A DNA stretch of 25,978 bases from Perkinsus olseni (GCA_013115135.1 JABANP010000634.1:1-25978); one strand, 5' to 3'; shown: positions 8,597 to 18,502, numbered from the stretch's first letter. Notes: generated by a model from the sequence alone, not told the origin. Program-made: numbers and translations.

Positions 8597-11368
8597 TCAC
8601 TGCTTCATTTCCCTTGGGCCAGTCTCTTCCGGTGCCTTCGGCCTGAGTAGGAGCTCTGTGGCCTCGCGGAGCTCTCTCTCCAGGGAAGCTGACTTCCGCC
8701 GTTCATCTTCGTACATCTGATAGCCCCACGGCGCATAACCTTCGACTGCTTAACGCTCACTTTCTTGAACTTTCTATACTCCTCCAACTTCTCAGCCTTC
8801 TTCTTCGACTCAGCCAACTCCACTGACATCTCCTCAGCGCGCTTCGCCATCTTCCTATTCTCTTCCTGCATCTCCACGAACTGCGCCCTCTGCGCATCCA
8901 TGGCCCTCTGCAGGGCCTCGGTCTCCCTCCGCTGCTCCTTTCTAGCCTCTTCTTCCCGTCGTCTGGCCTCCTCCAAAGCCTTCTCTCCCTCCCTCCTGAG
9001 TGCTTCCATAGCCTCCTCCGACCTATACCGCTCTTCTTCCAACTGAAAGGTCAAGAAAGCACTTCACTGAGTTCGAAAAGAATTCCCTCAGTTCATGCCC
9101 TATAAGACTCCCTTCCGCCCCTCTACCTGAGCACGAAGGCGTCCGAGCTCCCCAGCCTCCTCCTGCCGCTGTTGCAGCTCCACTCGCAAGGCTGCCACCT
9201 CCTCATTCTGGATCAGAGACCGTCAGTGCTAGAACGCGTGAAGCACGGAGGCGAATGCCACCTTGATCTTAAGGGCACATTCAGTTTCCACGATCGCCTC
9301 CCGAGCTGCAGCCGACTCCTCCTCGAGAGCCTCCACTCGATCCATCAGCTCTTGTCGACCCTCGTTGGCAGCCTCCAATTCCACAAGAAGCTGAGGATAC
9401 CGGTAGCCAATCGAAACAGTTGTAGTCGTCCAAGTAGCATAAACGCGGAAGCCTCAGAAACCAATCCAAAACGAACGCCCCTCCTAGCAACTCCACCAGA
9501 CAATCCCGAGGTACTAAATTGCCAAACGCTCGAGAAGACGGGTCCCCATCCAGCCCTAAGAAGGCACTACCCTAGCAATTTCTAGGCTCATCATCTCAAG
9601 TTCTGTCTCCTGCGCTTCCAGTCTCTCGGTTAGCTGAGCGGAGGCCCGTCCAAAATGCCAAAGAAGCCGCTACGGCCCACCCTAGCCTTCTCCTCTTCCA
9701 CCTCGGCAACTTTCAAGGTCTGCATCTCATTCGTGCGCTTCAGCCGATCAACCTCCTCATCGTTCTGAGCACGAGAAGCCCCCTACTCTCCATCGCCGGT
9801 GACGGGCCTACCACCGTCTCTACTGCTGCTGCCGGTGCTTCGATGCCCAGCCACTGCATTAGGTCCGGGTGGTCAGCCATAAGGGCCTTGAGGGCCTCCC
9901 TACGGGAAAGGTAGTCTGATAGCGAGAGCGGTCGATTCACGCTCACTTAAGCATCTCGTTAGGTCGCTGGAACATGAGCCTGAGCCGCTCATTGCAAATG
10001 TCGAGGACTAGCTGCTTGAGCTCTTCGTCAAGATGCGAGACGGGGTCGTAGAAGATGACCTAACGACAGCCGACACTCGAGCCGAGCAGGCCAATCAGCG
10101 AGGGCGGCTTTCAGAATGGAAGTGAAGCGAGCCGCCGAGGGAGGCGTCGTATGAATCGCCAAATTCATTCGTGGGCTCCCCCTATTCTCTATGTGTCATT
10201 GCGATGAGATAGTCGCTAGCTCACGTGAGAGTTCCATACTAAAAGCTCACGCTGCGGCTTCCTTTCCCGCTCAAACGACAGAACACCTTTGCCACTGAGT
10301 CACCTCTAAGTCGCCCTTCGTCATGGCGATACCGTCCGAGTCCGTGGGAACCCCTCGGATCCGATCTCTGAGTGCTGATACATCCTCAAGATACCGCTTC
10401 TGAGACTTCCTATTGGACGCTACCAACCGAGCATACCTGGGATAAGAGAGCGGCAGGCATCCGCGATCCTGACGTTTGGTGACATGCTCAGAAGCCTGCT
10501 CTTGAACGTTTTCAATGAAAACTTTCAAGTTCAATGAGCGTTCATAGGAAGCTTTTCATCATCAACAAAACTGTTGATATTAATAACTATGATAATGTAA
10601 TATTAAACATCCGTGATGCCATACAGAGTTATAGAGTGCAAATGGTTAGCGTGTTCTCTATACGATTACCTAGATTTATGGTATCGGACAGAGTAGCTCT
10701 AGCGGGACACGCTTGCACAGTCCGTGTTACGGTAGACTCACTTTGCCTCAATCGCCGCTTTCTCTTCAAGCTCGCGCTTCACCACGCGATAACACAGCCC
10801 CACCAAATCTTCGGCGAACTCCTGGACTCGCAGGCGTTCTGTAAGTAAAAGTGGCTCAAGTGGATGTTATGGAGCGCACGCCTACGTGACTCAGCTGGCT
10901 TCAGAGAGGACCGCCGGGAGGAGCCGGGCTCGGGGGCCAACACACCCAATACGCACTGAAATCAAAAGCAACAGAAGCACTCGCATGTTGAATAGTCCAG
11001 CAGACGCTCTTTCGTAACCCTATGGTAGTCCGATAAGAAGAATCTTTCTCCTGCATAAACTCACCGAATCAACTTTAGATTTAATTAAGGATCCCCCCTG
11101 CCCATCAAAGAGACACTTCCTCACGAACTCCACTTGGTCTGTGAGGTTCAACCTGACCCGACAAGGACTGTGTCACCACAAAGATTCGTCTCAACTCACG
11201 CCCCCTACGGTATTCACCGACTCACCTATCGTCTGTGGAAGCAGGGGGGCTATCTGTCGTATCCCCGACGACACTCGAAGCTACCTTGACCCGGGTCCTG
11301 AAGGGTTTGGGCCCTCCCAAGGCAGCCTCTTTACGACGCAGTCGCCGATCCCGGCTGGAGTTTATCAT
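8597..11368 (-). CDS. Long coiled-coil protein, 13 exons
   Basis: Exons 11368-11226, 11152-11065, 11008-10957, 10838-10742, 10436-10304, 10059-9947, 9899-9812, 9764-9681, 9633-9571, 9390-9262, 9207-9127, 9042-8761 and 8716-8597 join in phase to 490 residues. The N-terminus (MINSSRDRRLRRKEAALGGP) is basic. A globular-looking part holds MTKGDLEVIFYDPVSHLDEE followed by LKQLVLDICNERLRLMF. From about residue 235 to 470 the protein is an almost continuous Glu/Arg/Ala coiled coil (for example EEERYRSEEAMEALRREGEK). There is no signal peptide. The architecture suits a cytoskeletal, basal-body or cortical scaffold, but that is inference. Introns of 118, 180, 244 and 305 nt are the least certain and may hide small extra exons; the others are 44-84 nt. 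Confidence 0.7.
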
Positions 11369-11582
11369 CTCACGCGCCGGTCAGAAGACTGGGCCTCTCA
11401 GGTAGGAGGTAGGGGGCTTGGGGAACTGCGAGGAAGGGGAGCCCAACTTGATGGTAACCCAACTAAGCACATCCGGAAGAGTACACCGAAAGCACATACA
11501 TCGCTTGGTAATAGGGAACGACAGACCAACAACAATGCATCATCCTCGCTTCCCTCCCCTGGCAGGGAGTCCCTGCTCTTGT

Positions 11583-12686
11583 TCATCCCCGCTTCAACTC
11601 AGCCACACCGATTACCGGACCATCATAATCTTGGAGGCCTTCCGGGGCGAAGTGGAGGTAGTGGCCAACCAAAGCGAAGTCTGGTAGGATCCAGTACGAC
11701 TTTACTGAGCGGGTGAGCTGCAGATAGCACTTGCCGGATTCGCGATCAACAGCAACGTAGCCCTCCTGGGGGATCGAGAGGCGGACTGTCTGCTGTAGGC
11801 CTCGGATACCAAAGACGATATCAGGCAGCATGCTTCTCTTATCGCAGGGCACAGTGAATATATCAAACTCAACACTCTCATGCAAGTCCACGCCAGACGC
11901 GTTAGGCAGGAGCGAGTGTAACTTCTCCCAATAGCCAATGGGAACTTGCAGGTAGTTGGTGCCGGTGTCGACGAAGGCCCGTTCCCCAAAGGTGGCCAAT
12001 CGAGAGACCCCGATCTCAACGCAATTGAGGTTCACATCCCACTTCCCAGTATTTGCGATCGGCACGAAGTTCAGCGGGTCGCTGTACTTTGTCGAGTCCA
12101 GGCCTCCAAAGACGAGCTCACCGACGAGTCCCTTACCATCGCGAGGGAGTCGTTCGAGATAGAGCGAGAAGGTGGGGCTTTTGAGAAGACCAGGGGTGTC
12201 ATAGAGTTGGTCTAGCAGAGACAGCGTTCGGTCGTTGGGTTCCCTCATGGCCAGGCCGAGAAGGGAGTGCGGCTCGTCGTCTGGACCACGGCGGTCTTTG
12301 TCGCACATCAGGCCGAAGCTCATGTCGAACTCATGGTCTCCGACGCCGATGGTCCCTCGGTGGTCGAAAACTTTCATCTTTCCCTCGGTGACGAAACTGA
12401 TGGTTCGATTTCGATCGGTGCGGTAGACTTCTCCCGGGGAGGAATGGTAGCACTTAGTGAGGAGATCGACGCATTTCTTCGGGCTGTATTCCTTCTCATA
12501 CCACTCCTTCCACACAAATACTGTATGAGGGGTACCGGTATCAACAATGGGGAACTGAGGATACCCATCCGCTCTCAAGTAGTTGGCGATAAGGTTTTCA
12601 GCACGTTGTATGGGTATCTTCACGGAGCACTGGACAAGGGAGGAGAAGGCAAGGGCGCCGAGGCTGGCACGAGCGAGTAGGGTCAT
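11583..12686 (-). CDS. Pepsin-like (A1) aspartic protease, secreted
   Basis: This is a single uninterrupted frame of 367 residues, intronless in contrast to its neighbours. Residues 1-20 form a signal peptide (hydrophobic ALAFSSLVQC). The two catalytic motifs are DTGT-like: VDTGTPHTVF (Asp49) and FVDTGTNYLQVP (Asp240). The family hallmark GELVFGGLDSTKY lies at about 189-201, and a C-terminal segment WILPDFALVGHYLHFA matches the usual hydrophobic-hydrophobic-Gly stretch. Length is typical of the mature pepsin lobe pair, with little room for a propeptide. The flap region (about 92-108, RNRTISFVTEGKMKVF) lacks an obvious conserved Tyr, so cleavage specificity may be altered. Cys72, Cys79, Cys280 and Cys320 could form disulphides. 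It probably acts in the secretory pathway, lysosome-like vacuole or outside the cell. Confidence 0.9.
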   Translation of the reverse strand: MTLLARASLGALAFSSLVQCSVKIPIQRAENLIANYLRADGYPQFPIVDTGTPHTVFVWKEWYEKEYSPKKCVDLLTKCYHSSPGEVYRTDRNRTISFVTEGKMKVFDHRGTIGVGDHEFDMSFGLMCDKDRRGPDDEPHSLLGLAMREPNDRTLSLLDQLYDTPGLLKSPTFSLYLERLPRDGKGLVGELVFGGLDSTKYSDPLNFVPIANTGKWDVNLNCVEIGVSRLATFGERAFVDTGTNYLQVPIGYWEKLHSLLPNASGVDLHESVEFDIFTVPCDKRSMLPDIVFGIRGLQQTVRLSIPQEGYVAVDRESGKCYLQLTRSVKSYWILPDFALVGHYLHFAPEGLQDYDGPVIGVAELKRG

Positions 12687-13006
12687 AACGAGGCCAACTA
12701 CAGAAGCCTGACGTGAAGCAGCAGTTGTTTACGACTCACTGAAGGAGAAGACAACCCACCCGAAATGGTAAGGCGATAGTCCTGAGCGGTGTTACAGGAC
12801 AAGGGGGCTGCATCTCAGCCGTCACACCTTCTGAGAAAGCCGACGCCTTTTACATCTCCTCATTGGCGGCATGCTCAACACCAGCATCGCTGCCACTCTG
12901 ATAGTAATAGGATGTATCCACCTACGCCACCCACCCCTCCCTCAGTCGCCAAAGGCCTAGTGATTGACAACACGAGGCAATGGTAGTACATCATGATACA
13001 CCCATG
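12687..13006. other. Intergenic, promoter side of the protease gene
   Basis: About 320 bp between the protease start and the stop of the next minus-strand frame. No gene, repeat or recognisable promoter element was found. Confidence 0.5.
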
Positions 13007-13753
13007 TTACGTTCTACTGCGGAAAGTCTCTAACGGCGGCTTCAATGATACCCGCCGTGGCCTGGCCATACCGCCTGTTGAAGGGCGACCACCATCACTA
13101 AGTACGCTACTACCGCTTCGGTTAATACTCCTGGTCTCCAAGCTGCGACTCTTCCTCAAGGCCCCATGCCGCAGCTTCAGCACTTCCTCTTGATACATCG
13201 ACCACAGCCCCTCCTCCGCCTGCTCCCGCCATTTAGCTCGCCGAGCCTCGGCCCTGGCTGCACTCCTGAGGCCCCCAGAGGAGCTACGGCGTAGATCACG
13301 ACTCGGTGGCCAGGCTGCCGTGCCCTTGGCAACAGTCACTGCATTAGAGATCATCCGGCCCAGCGTGGGGTCCTCCATCAGCGATCGCCGCCGTACGAGG
13401 GGTCGGCTCTCCGTCTCCTCCTTAGGGGCTGAGGACACTCGACTGGAGGGAGGCAAAGTACCCGTGATGGCATCGACGAACGCCCCTAGTCTGGCAGGGT
13501 CCTCCGCCCCATCTGAGCTGTCTGGAAGGGCCGCTGAGCCTTGCGGGCTGCCTCCGCCCTCCGACCCCGGGGAGGGAGTCTCCGCACTCTCTGATGCACA
13601 GCTGGGACAAGATGTAGTCGCCTGGCGCCGGGGGGATGAAGAATCGACAATTACCCAGGTACATGAAGGAACAGAGCATGCGTATCGTGAATGGCAATGA
13701 CCACTCGCGAGAGGAGCGTTACTGGAATCTATGAGGACATTTGAATGGAGCTC
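13007..13753 (-). CDS. Arg/Ser-rich protein, 5' end cut by the repeat junction
   Basis: The minus strand is open for about 248 codons with no ATG in the upstream part. The unique portion (13571-13007) reads GSEGGGSPQGSAALPDSSDG, then APKEETESRPLVRRRSLMED, then a helical ARAEARRAKWREQAEEGLWS with YQEEVLKLRHGALRKSR, and ends FRSRT-stop. It looks like a disordered regulatory protein with one short helix. Upstream of 13571 the frame stays open but enters the right copy of the 521-bp repeat, where this strand carries the start of a different gene. The true 5' exons are therefore probably missing. Confidence 0.5.
   Translation of the reverse strand, partial: ELHSNVLIDSSNAPLASGHCHSRYACSVPSCTWVIVDSSSPRRQATTSCPSCASESAETPSPGSEGGGSPQGSAALPDSSDGAEDPARLGAFVDAITGTLPPSSRVSSAPKEETESRPLVRRRSLMEDPTLGRMISNAVTVAKGTAAWPPSRDLRRSSSGGLRSAARAEARRAKWREQAEEGLWSMYQEEVLKLRHGALRKSRSLETRSINRSGSSVLSDGGRPSTGGMARPRRVSLKPPLETFRSRT
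13572..13697 (-). pseudogene. Truncated 5' end of the 2549-3512 membrane protein gene
   Basis: This equals the start codon, first intron and start of exon 2 of the gene at 2549-3512 (MPFTIRM...GDYILSQLCIRECGDSL). Beyond 13572 the sequence changes and the frame runs into an unrelated one. It is a by-product of the repeat. Confidence 0.65.
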
Positions 13754-14073
13754 CTAATAGAGGTAGAACCTCCAAAAGCACTCGGGGAGGCTCTCATCGT
13801 AGAAGCCTTGATATTCATCTATTGTTCTCGCGGGGAACCCGTACGATGCCAACTAGAGTTGAGGCCAATGGACGGTCTCGTACTCCGCACGCCTCGTGGC
13901 CACTCGAGTTCCTCGTATCCTGATGTCGATCATCGGCCAACGTGAAGGGTCTGTGATGGCCAGGTGGAAGCCGAAAGAACATCTTAAAGGAACTTTCGAG
14001 TCTGCCGTTGTCAGCAGGTCGGCCAAAACGGGCTGAAGAGAAAACAGATCGAACTGATAGACAAAGCGTAAAA
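13698..14073. promoter_or_regulatory. Probable bidirectional promoter, right copy
   Basis: Identical to 3513-3888. Here it lies directly upstream of the intact gene A. No core promoter motif is evident, so the role is inferred from position between two divergent start codons. Confidence 0.45.
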
Positions 14074-15083
14074 ATGCACGCTACGCTCTTCGTCTTGTAC
14101 TGGCTTACGATGCTCATCAGATTCCGTACAGGCGTCAGCTCAAGCGGCACTACCCTGGACGTATCTGGTCTCCAAAGTATTTGCGATGCAAGTTTTTTGC
14201 CTGGTGTAACGATCGCTCGCCTGGGTACTGTGAGAATACAACTTGGAATCGTCAGTATGTGTACCTTCAGGGCGGCGTGGAGACCTGCTCTTCACCTGCC
14301 TGATCACGGACCGGTTCTTGGATGTGAACCCCTATGCTTACGATCCCACTGTCCCTCCAGTACAATTTGGTAGCTTGATGGGGGTATATATTGAAGATGA
14401 TATTCGTCTGTTTGACGTTGAGGTAAAACGATCAGTCGCCTTCGTAATGAAGGCTTCATTCAATGCGGCGTTGAAAATGCCGATCATTCTCGCCGTTTTC
14501 TCCGGAAGGTGAAAATCTCATGAGGCCACACTATTCGTTATGCAATTCTCAGATCGACACTCATCAATTACCCCACGCTCTTGACTTGGTAGTACTCAGC
14601 TCGAGAATTTCAGGTCACCCGTGGGCAAGATCCTATCGCTATGGCGCCGCTCAACAATGGTGACGTCATGATAGCCTCCGTTGTGTATACCGACCCCAGG
14701 AAGCTAAGAATCAGTTATTTGACGTCTGATCAGCTGCAAGAGGGTATTGATAACCCTTTTAAAGTGATAAGTCCTACTATCATAGCCGATATAGATCAGG
14801 CTGATGGGTAAGGCAGATGAGATCTGCTCAGCTCGCGTATTTTGCTGGTCTTGCTGATAGATGGTGTGTTGGTAGATTCGAAATTGGTGTCCAATCTGGG
14901 TTGGCTGTCCGAGAAGACCCTAGAAGTGGACAGATATTCGTCTACAGCATGAGTGACGACTCGTTTGTAGGAAGTCAACGATGATCTCTTGTCGAACACT
15001 CGCAACTTGTACTTCCTACTTCTCAGGCACCAGAGAAAACCTTGCTCACCACCTTTGAGTGGAGGCCCACCAGAAATCGTTAG
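14074..15083 (+). CDS. Gene A: unknown secreted protein, paralogue of gene B
   Basis: Six exons, 14074-14224, 14271-14422, 14553-14588, 14614-14807, 14861-14966 and 15027-15083, give 231 residues in phase. The N-terminus MHATLFVLYWLTMLIRFRTG looks like a signal peptide. Later blocks are GRRGDLLFTC, GSLMGVYIEDDIRLFDVE, APLNNGDVMIASVVYTDP, LRISYLTSDQLQEG, GRFEIGVQSGLAVREDPRSG and a C-terminus LLTTFEWRPTRNR-stop. Each block has a counterpart in gene B at the same place relative to the introns, which supports both models. The fold looks beta-rich. I do not recognise a named family; it may be one of the lineage-specific secreted families common in parasitic alveolates. The 25-nt third intron (14589-14613) is suspiciously short, and the second exon join (130-nt intron) is the least certain. 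Confidence 0.65.
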
Positions 15084-15420
15084 CCATAGATATGACCAAC
15101 GTTTTACCGTCATCGTCGATCGTGTCTCAGTCTGATTGCTACGAAGCTGCAGTTGTTCGTAACAGCCATCCATTGGCCAATCGATGAGCCTATTGTTTTG
15201 TATATCTTCAGCACATACGTTGCGTGTGACTTGGTCACACAAATCTCGACTTGGTTGAACATCTTTTCGCGTCTTCTCATTTTTGATCATCACAAGCACT
15301 CAGAACGGGTAGCTTGATGCGAGAGTCACTTGGTGACTAACCTTTTCTCTGTAGCAGTCAGTGTTACAATTTCGGCTGAGGGCAGTTGTTCAGTTGTCGA
15401 GTGACTCACTAGTCGTCTAA
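15084..15420. other. Intergenic, no supported gene
   Basis: Downstream of gene A. The minus strand is open over part of this stretch (to 15299), but that frame overlaps the last exons of gene A antisense and is probably a shadow. Confidence 0.4.
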
Positions 15421-15627
15421 CCGGGCCGTTTCATTTACCCGGGACGCGCTGTTGTGTCCAAGCCGATTCATCTCCCTAACGCTGCCAAGATACCACATTC
15501 TCCGTACTTCATTTGACGGATTAACCCGCTGCGGGAGAGTAGCTTACTGCTTGACCAACTCGTGTTGAATCTGGATGTCCCTCTCCGATTGATAGGAGGA
15601 CTCACACCGCTTATTCCTGCTGTATAA
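15421..15627 (+). pseudogene. Coding remnant with an in-frame TGA
   Basis: One frame reads like protein across 68 codons (FIYPGRAVVSKPIHLPNAAK then LLLDQLVLNLDVPLRLIGG and TPLIPAV-stop), interrupted by a single TGA at 15514-15516. No intron removes the TGA cleanly. It is either a decayed gene fragment or an exon pair with an unrecognised small intron. The family is unknown. Confidence 0.3.
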
Positions 15628-16124
15628 TTCTCATTGGTGAAACCTCTTGACTGCGGGGACTGGGAGAAAGGGACGGTTATGGCACACCTGAACAGGGCAT
15701 GTGTCATGTGCCTCTGTTGAGGACGACAGGCCAAGGAGAAACGCCGGCCCGTCTGCCATTGCACCGGAGTGCTGGGCGTGCGAACAATGTTCGCCGAACA
15801 TGCAAGCACCCAAACACTGGACCCGTCCAGCCTGGAAACCCTTGATGCCAGGGCAACCATGGCTCACCCGCAGACTCGGTTTAGGTTGAGGGTGGGAGGG
15901 TTGAATTCCACCCGGGAAGGCGGCGGGCAGGTCACGCGGAATGTCGCAGACCCGCTCACGCCGACGTAGCATAGAGAAACTGAGAAGAGAGGCAGTTGGG
16001 AGGTGGTCCACGCGTCTCCGCAGGACCACTCCTCGCGAATGCCGTGCACAAATTACCACTCCAGAAATCGGTGATCGTAACGCAGCTAGAACTAGCATCA
16101 TCATCGGAAACGACTAGCTTGAGT
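15628..16124. other. Unassigned
   Basis: Both strands have overlapping open frames of 60-150 codons. None resembles a known family or resolves into an exon chain, and the composition on either strand is low in hydrophobic-core patterns. Part may belong to the Cys-rich exon that follows. Confidence 0.35.
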
Positions 16125-16352
16125 AGTGCAGGATTGTGCGACTACGTCCCCTGCCGCGATGGTTTCACCCTCAGTAAAGCCTGCGGCCTTCCTTGCACAG
16201 GCTACCATCCGGAATGTTTACCACCGATAAAAGGCCCCACTCTCATAGAGCAAGAATGCTTCCGTGAAATACTTCACTCCAATCACATGATTGAATCGTG
16301 CAAGTTCCCGGATCAAGCGCCTGTGGAAGATACTGATTGGCCTTGGTCTTAG
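16125..16352 (+). CDS. Candidate Cys-rich extracellular exon
   Basis: The frame carries seven cysteines in about 60 residues with regular spacing (CDYVPCRDGFTLSKACGLPC, GYHPEC, QECF, ESCKF) and ends DWPWS-stop at 16352. This looks like a small disulphide-rich secreted domain. The frame is open further upstream to 15996, but that part does not look like protein, so a splice acceptor near 16115-16130 is likely. No start exon was identified. Confidence 0.35.
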   Translation, partial: SAGLCDYVPCRDGFTLSKACGLPCTGYHPECLPPIKGPTLIEQECFREILHSNHMIESCKFPDQAPVEDTDWPWS

Positions 16353-16447
16353 GAGCCATAGTTAACACAGCAGTAGATAATTTATCAGCAATTCAATATA
16401 ACAAAAAGCACAGCAAAGTTCAACAGCTAGCTAAACATCAAGCTTAA

Positions 16448-16476
16448 CTTAAGCAGCTCAAGTTAAGCTGCTTAAG
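16448..16476. repeat. Inverted repeat, 11-bp arms, 7-nt loop
   Basis: CTTAAGCAGCT at 16448-16458 is followed after 7 nt by its exact reverse complement at 16466-16476. Related CTTAAGTTAAG words flank it, and a similar cluster occurs near 25150. Confidence 0.85.
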
Positions 16477-17479
16477 ACTCTTAAGTTAAGAGCAGGAATT
16501 GTGTGCAGGTGTCTCCGGTAAACGCGTACAATACGCACCAAATTAATTTGGTGAAGAACGCGACGAGCGATTGGAAAAGCCAAGGCCTGCAACCCCGAGA
16601 GCAAACCTGTCTCATACGAATATCTATTGCGAACTTGTGTTATAATACGGCGTGAAGAGGCTCCGGCAGTAGCGAGATAAAACGACTCCCGATTCTCAAC
16701 TTTTGTTCTGTCACACGGATAACGGCAATCAGGCGTCCATTATGGAAGGATCACGGTCTGCCGGCATGATCGTTCTCTCAGAGAGCTTCTCTATCCATCG
16801 TCCTTTCTTAAAAGACCAGGGTGGCCTGTGGGAGGAAATGAACTTTCATTCTTTCGGCCTATTTTCCCTGCCGAAAAATAGAGAAAAATAGGAAAAATGG
16901 GCAAAATAGAAAAATTTTTACAAGGAGAGATCCGCAAGGAAGAAGATTGGATCCAACAGGATTGGCCCTCTACGCTTCATGGTGAACCCCACGAGGGAGT
17001 ACAGCATCGCATATTGGACGCGAGACTTGCGTGACGCAAGTTGCGTCGGTCTTGCGGAGCTCTTCTCATGAGGTGCACTGTAAACGCTCCTTCGCTCTCT
17101 GCGGTCACTTCGACTCTGCATTCACTGCAATGCAACATGGGGACTCGCTATAGGAAAACGAATCGTGAGGCAAACTGTAGGGCTTCGAGGATTATGAATT
17201 GAGGATCCTTCTTCAACGTGGCATCATCGGTGCCACTCCTATCGAGTGGCTCGACGAGACCTACTCATCTGTAGTACAGATTTAGTACCGGATGAGCTGC
17301 TGAATTCGCACTCGTGATGAATTGCTCTAATGAACAGCGCACAGCGAACTCATTTGCTATCTTGGTCTAAGGAGGCCGAGTTTCATGGGCTTGAACGCTT
17401 CTGAGTTCTTCGGGAGATGAGACGCGTGTCCTTCGAAGCGTGATCCTGCAAATTTCTCTATGGAGACTCCTGCGCGCCT

Positions 17480-17518
17480 GAGCTCCAACGACGAGCTCCA
17501 ACGACGAGATCCAACGAC
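17480..17518 (+). repeat. 13-bp tandem repeat, three copies
   Basis: GAGCTCCAACGAC occurs twice exactly and a third time with one change (GAGATCCAACGAC), head to tail. Confidence 0.9.
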
Positions 17519-17812
17519 TGGTTCGAGCATCCGAATTTTTGGTTATATTTTTATCAGAACTACGGCACGTCTGCATGGCTGGCATTAATCACATCTCGCC
17601 CTGTTCATTTTTCGCTTCCTTCTTGCGTTTTTCTCAGTTTTTTTCTCGAATTTTACTCTTTTCTATTTTTCCTATTCTTCCAGTAAAAAATAAACATTCT
17701 TAAAGAACGAAAGAAGGATTCTTTCATAATGAAAGAAAGTTTCATTCGAGAAAAATAGCTTTTCTTTCCGAAGGAAAGAAAAAAAGAAAGAACGGCCACC
17801 CGGTCAAAGACT

Positions 17813-17829
17813 AGTAGTCTTAGACTACT
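17813..17829. repeat. Perfect 17-bp palindrome
   Basis: AGTAGTCT, one central T, AGACTACT. It lies in noncoding DNA. Confidence 0.85.
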
Positions 17830-17909
17830 GGGAGAGACTGTTGGCGTCGTTGAAGACAGCATTTGAAAGGTAAGAAAAGCAGAGGAAAGTCGCGAGGCTA
17901 ACGATACTT

Positions 17910-18502
17910 ATGGACGTTAACGATGAAGATATCTCTGGCTACGTGGAATTGATCTATTTAGTGCAGGCCGATTTTATAGAGGTTCATTCCTCGAAAATCC
18001 TCCGTCACGCACGTGGGGCTCAATCAAGTGAAGGGAGCTACCTTCGCCGGTTGGAACCGCGACACTACCGGCCTGACGATGGACAACTGCCCTTACTTCG
18101 ACGATATAATCAGATTTGCACAGAAGCTTCAATACGAGTTGATTCCCTTCCGCGTTGCTCCTAGTTGGCTGCGCAGCTGGTGGTGTCAGTTTCGGCGGCG
18201 AGTACACCCTCTCGGCCGTGCATGAACACAGCTGCAGTGCCTTGCTGGTACGGCGAGGATTAGAGCGAGCAGTTTGGATCGACTTTGATGAATTCAATAA
18301 ATACATAGCCGACCATTAAAATGGCGAGGAGTCACCTCTCATGAGTGTGCCATTTACTGAGTATTCCCTCCCGGCGCCTGAGTGGGCTCGGCCGACGTCT
18401 TCAACCCTTGGGATGGACCCCCAGCATACACGTGTCACTGAGCTCACTGCTGGGCAATTAGAAGCTAGAAAGCAGGCTAAAGTGGCTATGGAGTGTTTCT
18501 GA
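17910..18502 (+). pseudogene. Paralogue of the 24217 gene, broken by an in-frame stop
   Basis: A start at 17910 (MDVNDEDISGY) joins across a 40-nt GT-AG intron to a coherent exon (THVGLNQVKGATFAGWNRDT, then NCPYFDDIIRFAQKLQYEL). A further exon reads GGVSFGGEYTLSAVHEHSCS and then WIDFDEFNKYIADH, where TAA at 18317-18319 stops it. The frame continues in register after the stop (SPLMSVPFTEYSLPAPEWAR... to MECF-stop at 18502) and matches the intact frame at 24217-24519, where the stop position is a Tyr codon (TAC). The gene is therefore probably dead, or C-terminally truncated. Function is unknown. Confidence 0.55.

Larger units (their letters stand above)
13572..14092. repeat. 521-bp perfect direct repeat, right copy
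   Basis: Identical to 3387-3907 at offset 10,185. The right end falls inside codon 7 of gene A. In this copy gene A is intact and the minus-strand partner is broken. Confidence 0.95.
16353..17909. other. Gene-poor stretch rich in A/T tracts and small repeats
   Basis: No supported gene. It contains a hairpin at 16448-16476, A-rich tracts near 16870-16920 whose reverse complement resembles the T-rich tracts near 17630-17690, a 13-bp tandem repeat at 17480-17518, an AAAGAA/TTTCTTT-rich patch at 17700-17795 and a palindrome at 17813-17829. Confidence 0.5.

Noticed and set aside
8765..9046. Ser/Ala-rich plus-strand open frame
   Set aside because: It is the mirror of the main coiled-coil exon, a typical shadow of Glu/Arg-rich coding sequence.
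11141..11716. 191-codon plus-strand open frame
   Set aside because: It lies antisense to the first exons of the coiled-coil gene and the end of the protease gene, with low-complexity Ser/Pro composition.
12267..12680. 137-codon plus-strand open frame
   Set aside because: It is antisense to the aspartic protease, which has clear catalytic motifs on the other strand.
3908..13571. Idea that the two truncated genes at the inner block edges are halves of one gene on an excised circle
   Set aside because: Joining 3908 to 13571 does not keep the two best reading frames in register (one nucleotide off), and the exons next to the junction are not certain enough to invoke an intron.
14796..15299. 167-codon minus-strand open frame
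   Set aside because: It overlaps the last two exons of gene A antisense, exactly where gene A aligns with gene B, and has no family resemblance.
16640..16665. Bacterial-type -35/-10 promoter-like sequence (TTGTGTTATAATACG)
   Set aside because: All supported genes are eukaryotic in structure, and a TATAAT match is expected by chance in A/T-rich DNA.
16860..17700. A-rich and T-rich tracts as terminal inverted repeats of an 840-bp element
   Set aside because: The resemblance is only low-complexity A/T sequence with no ordered, unique motif shared by both ends.
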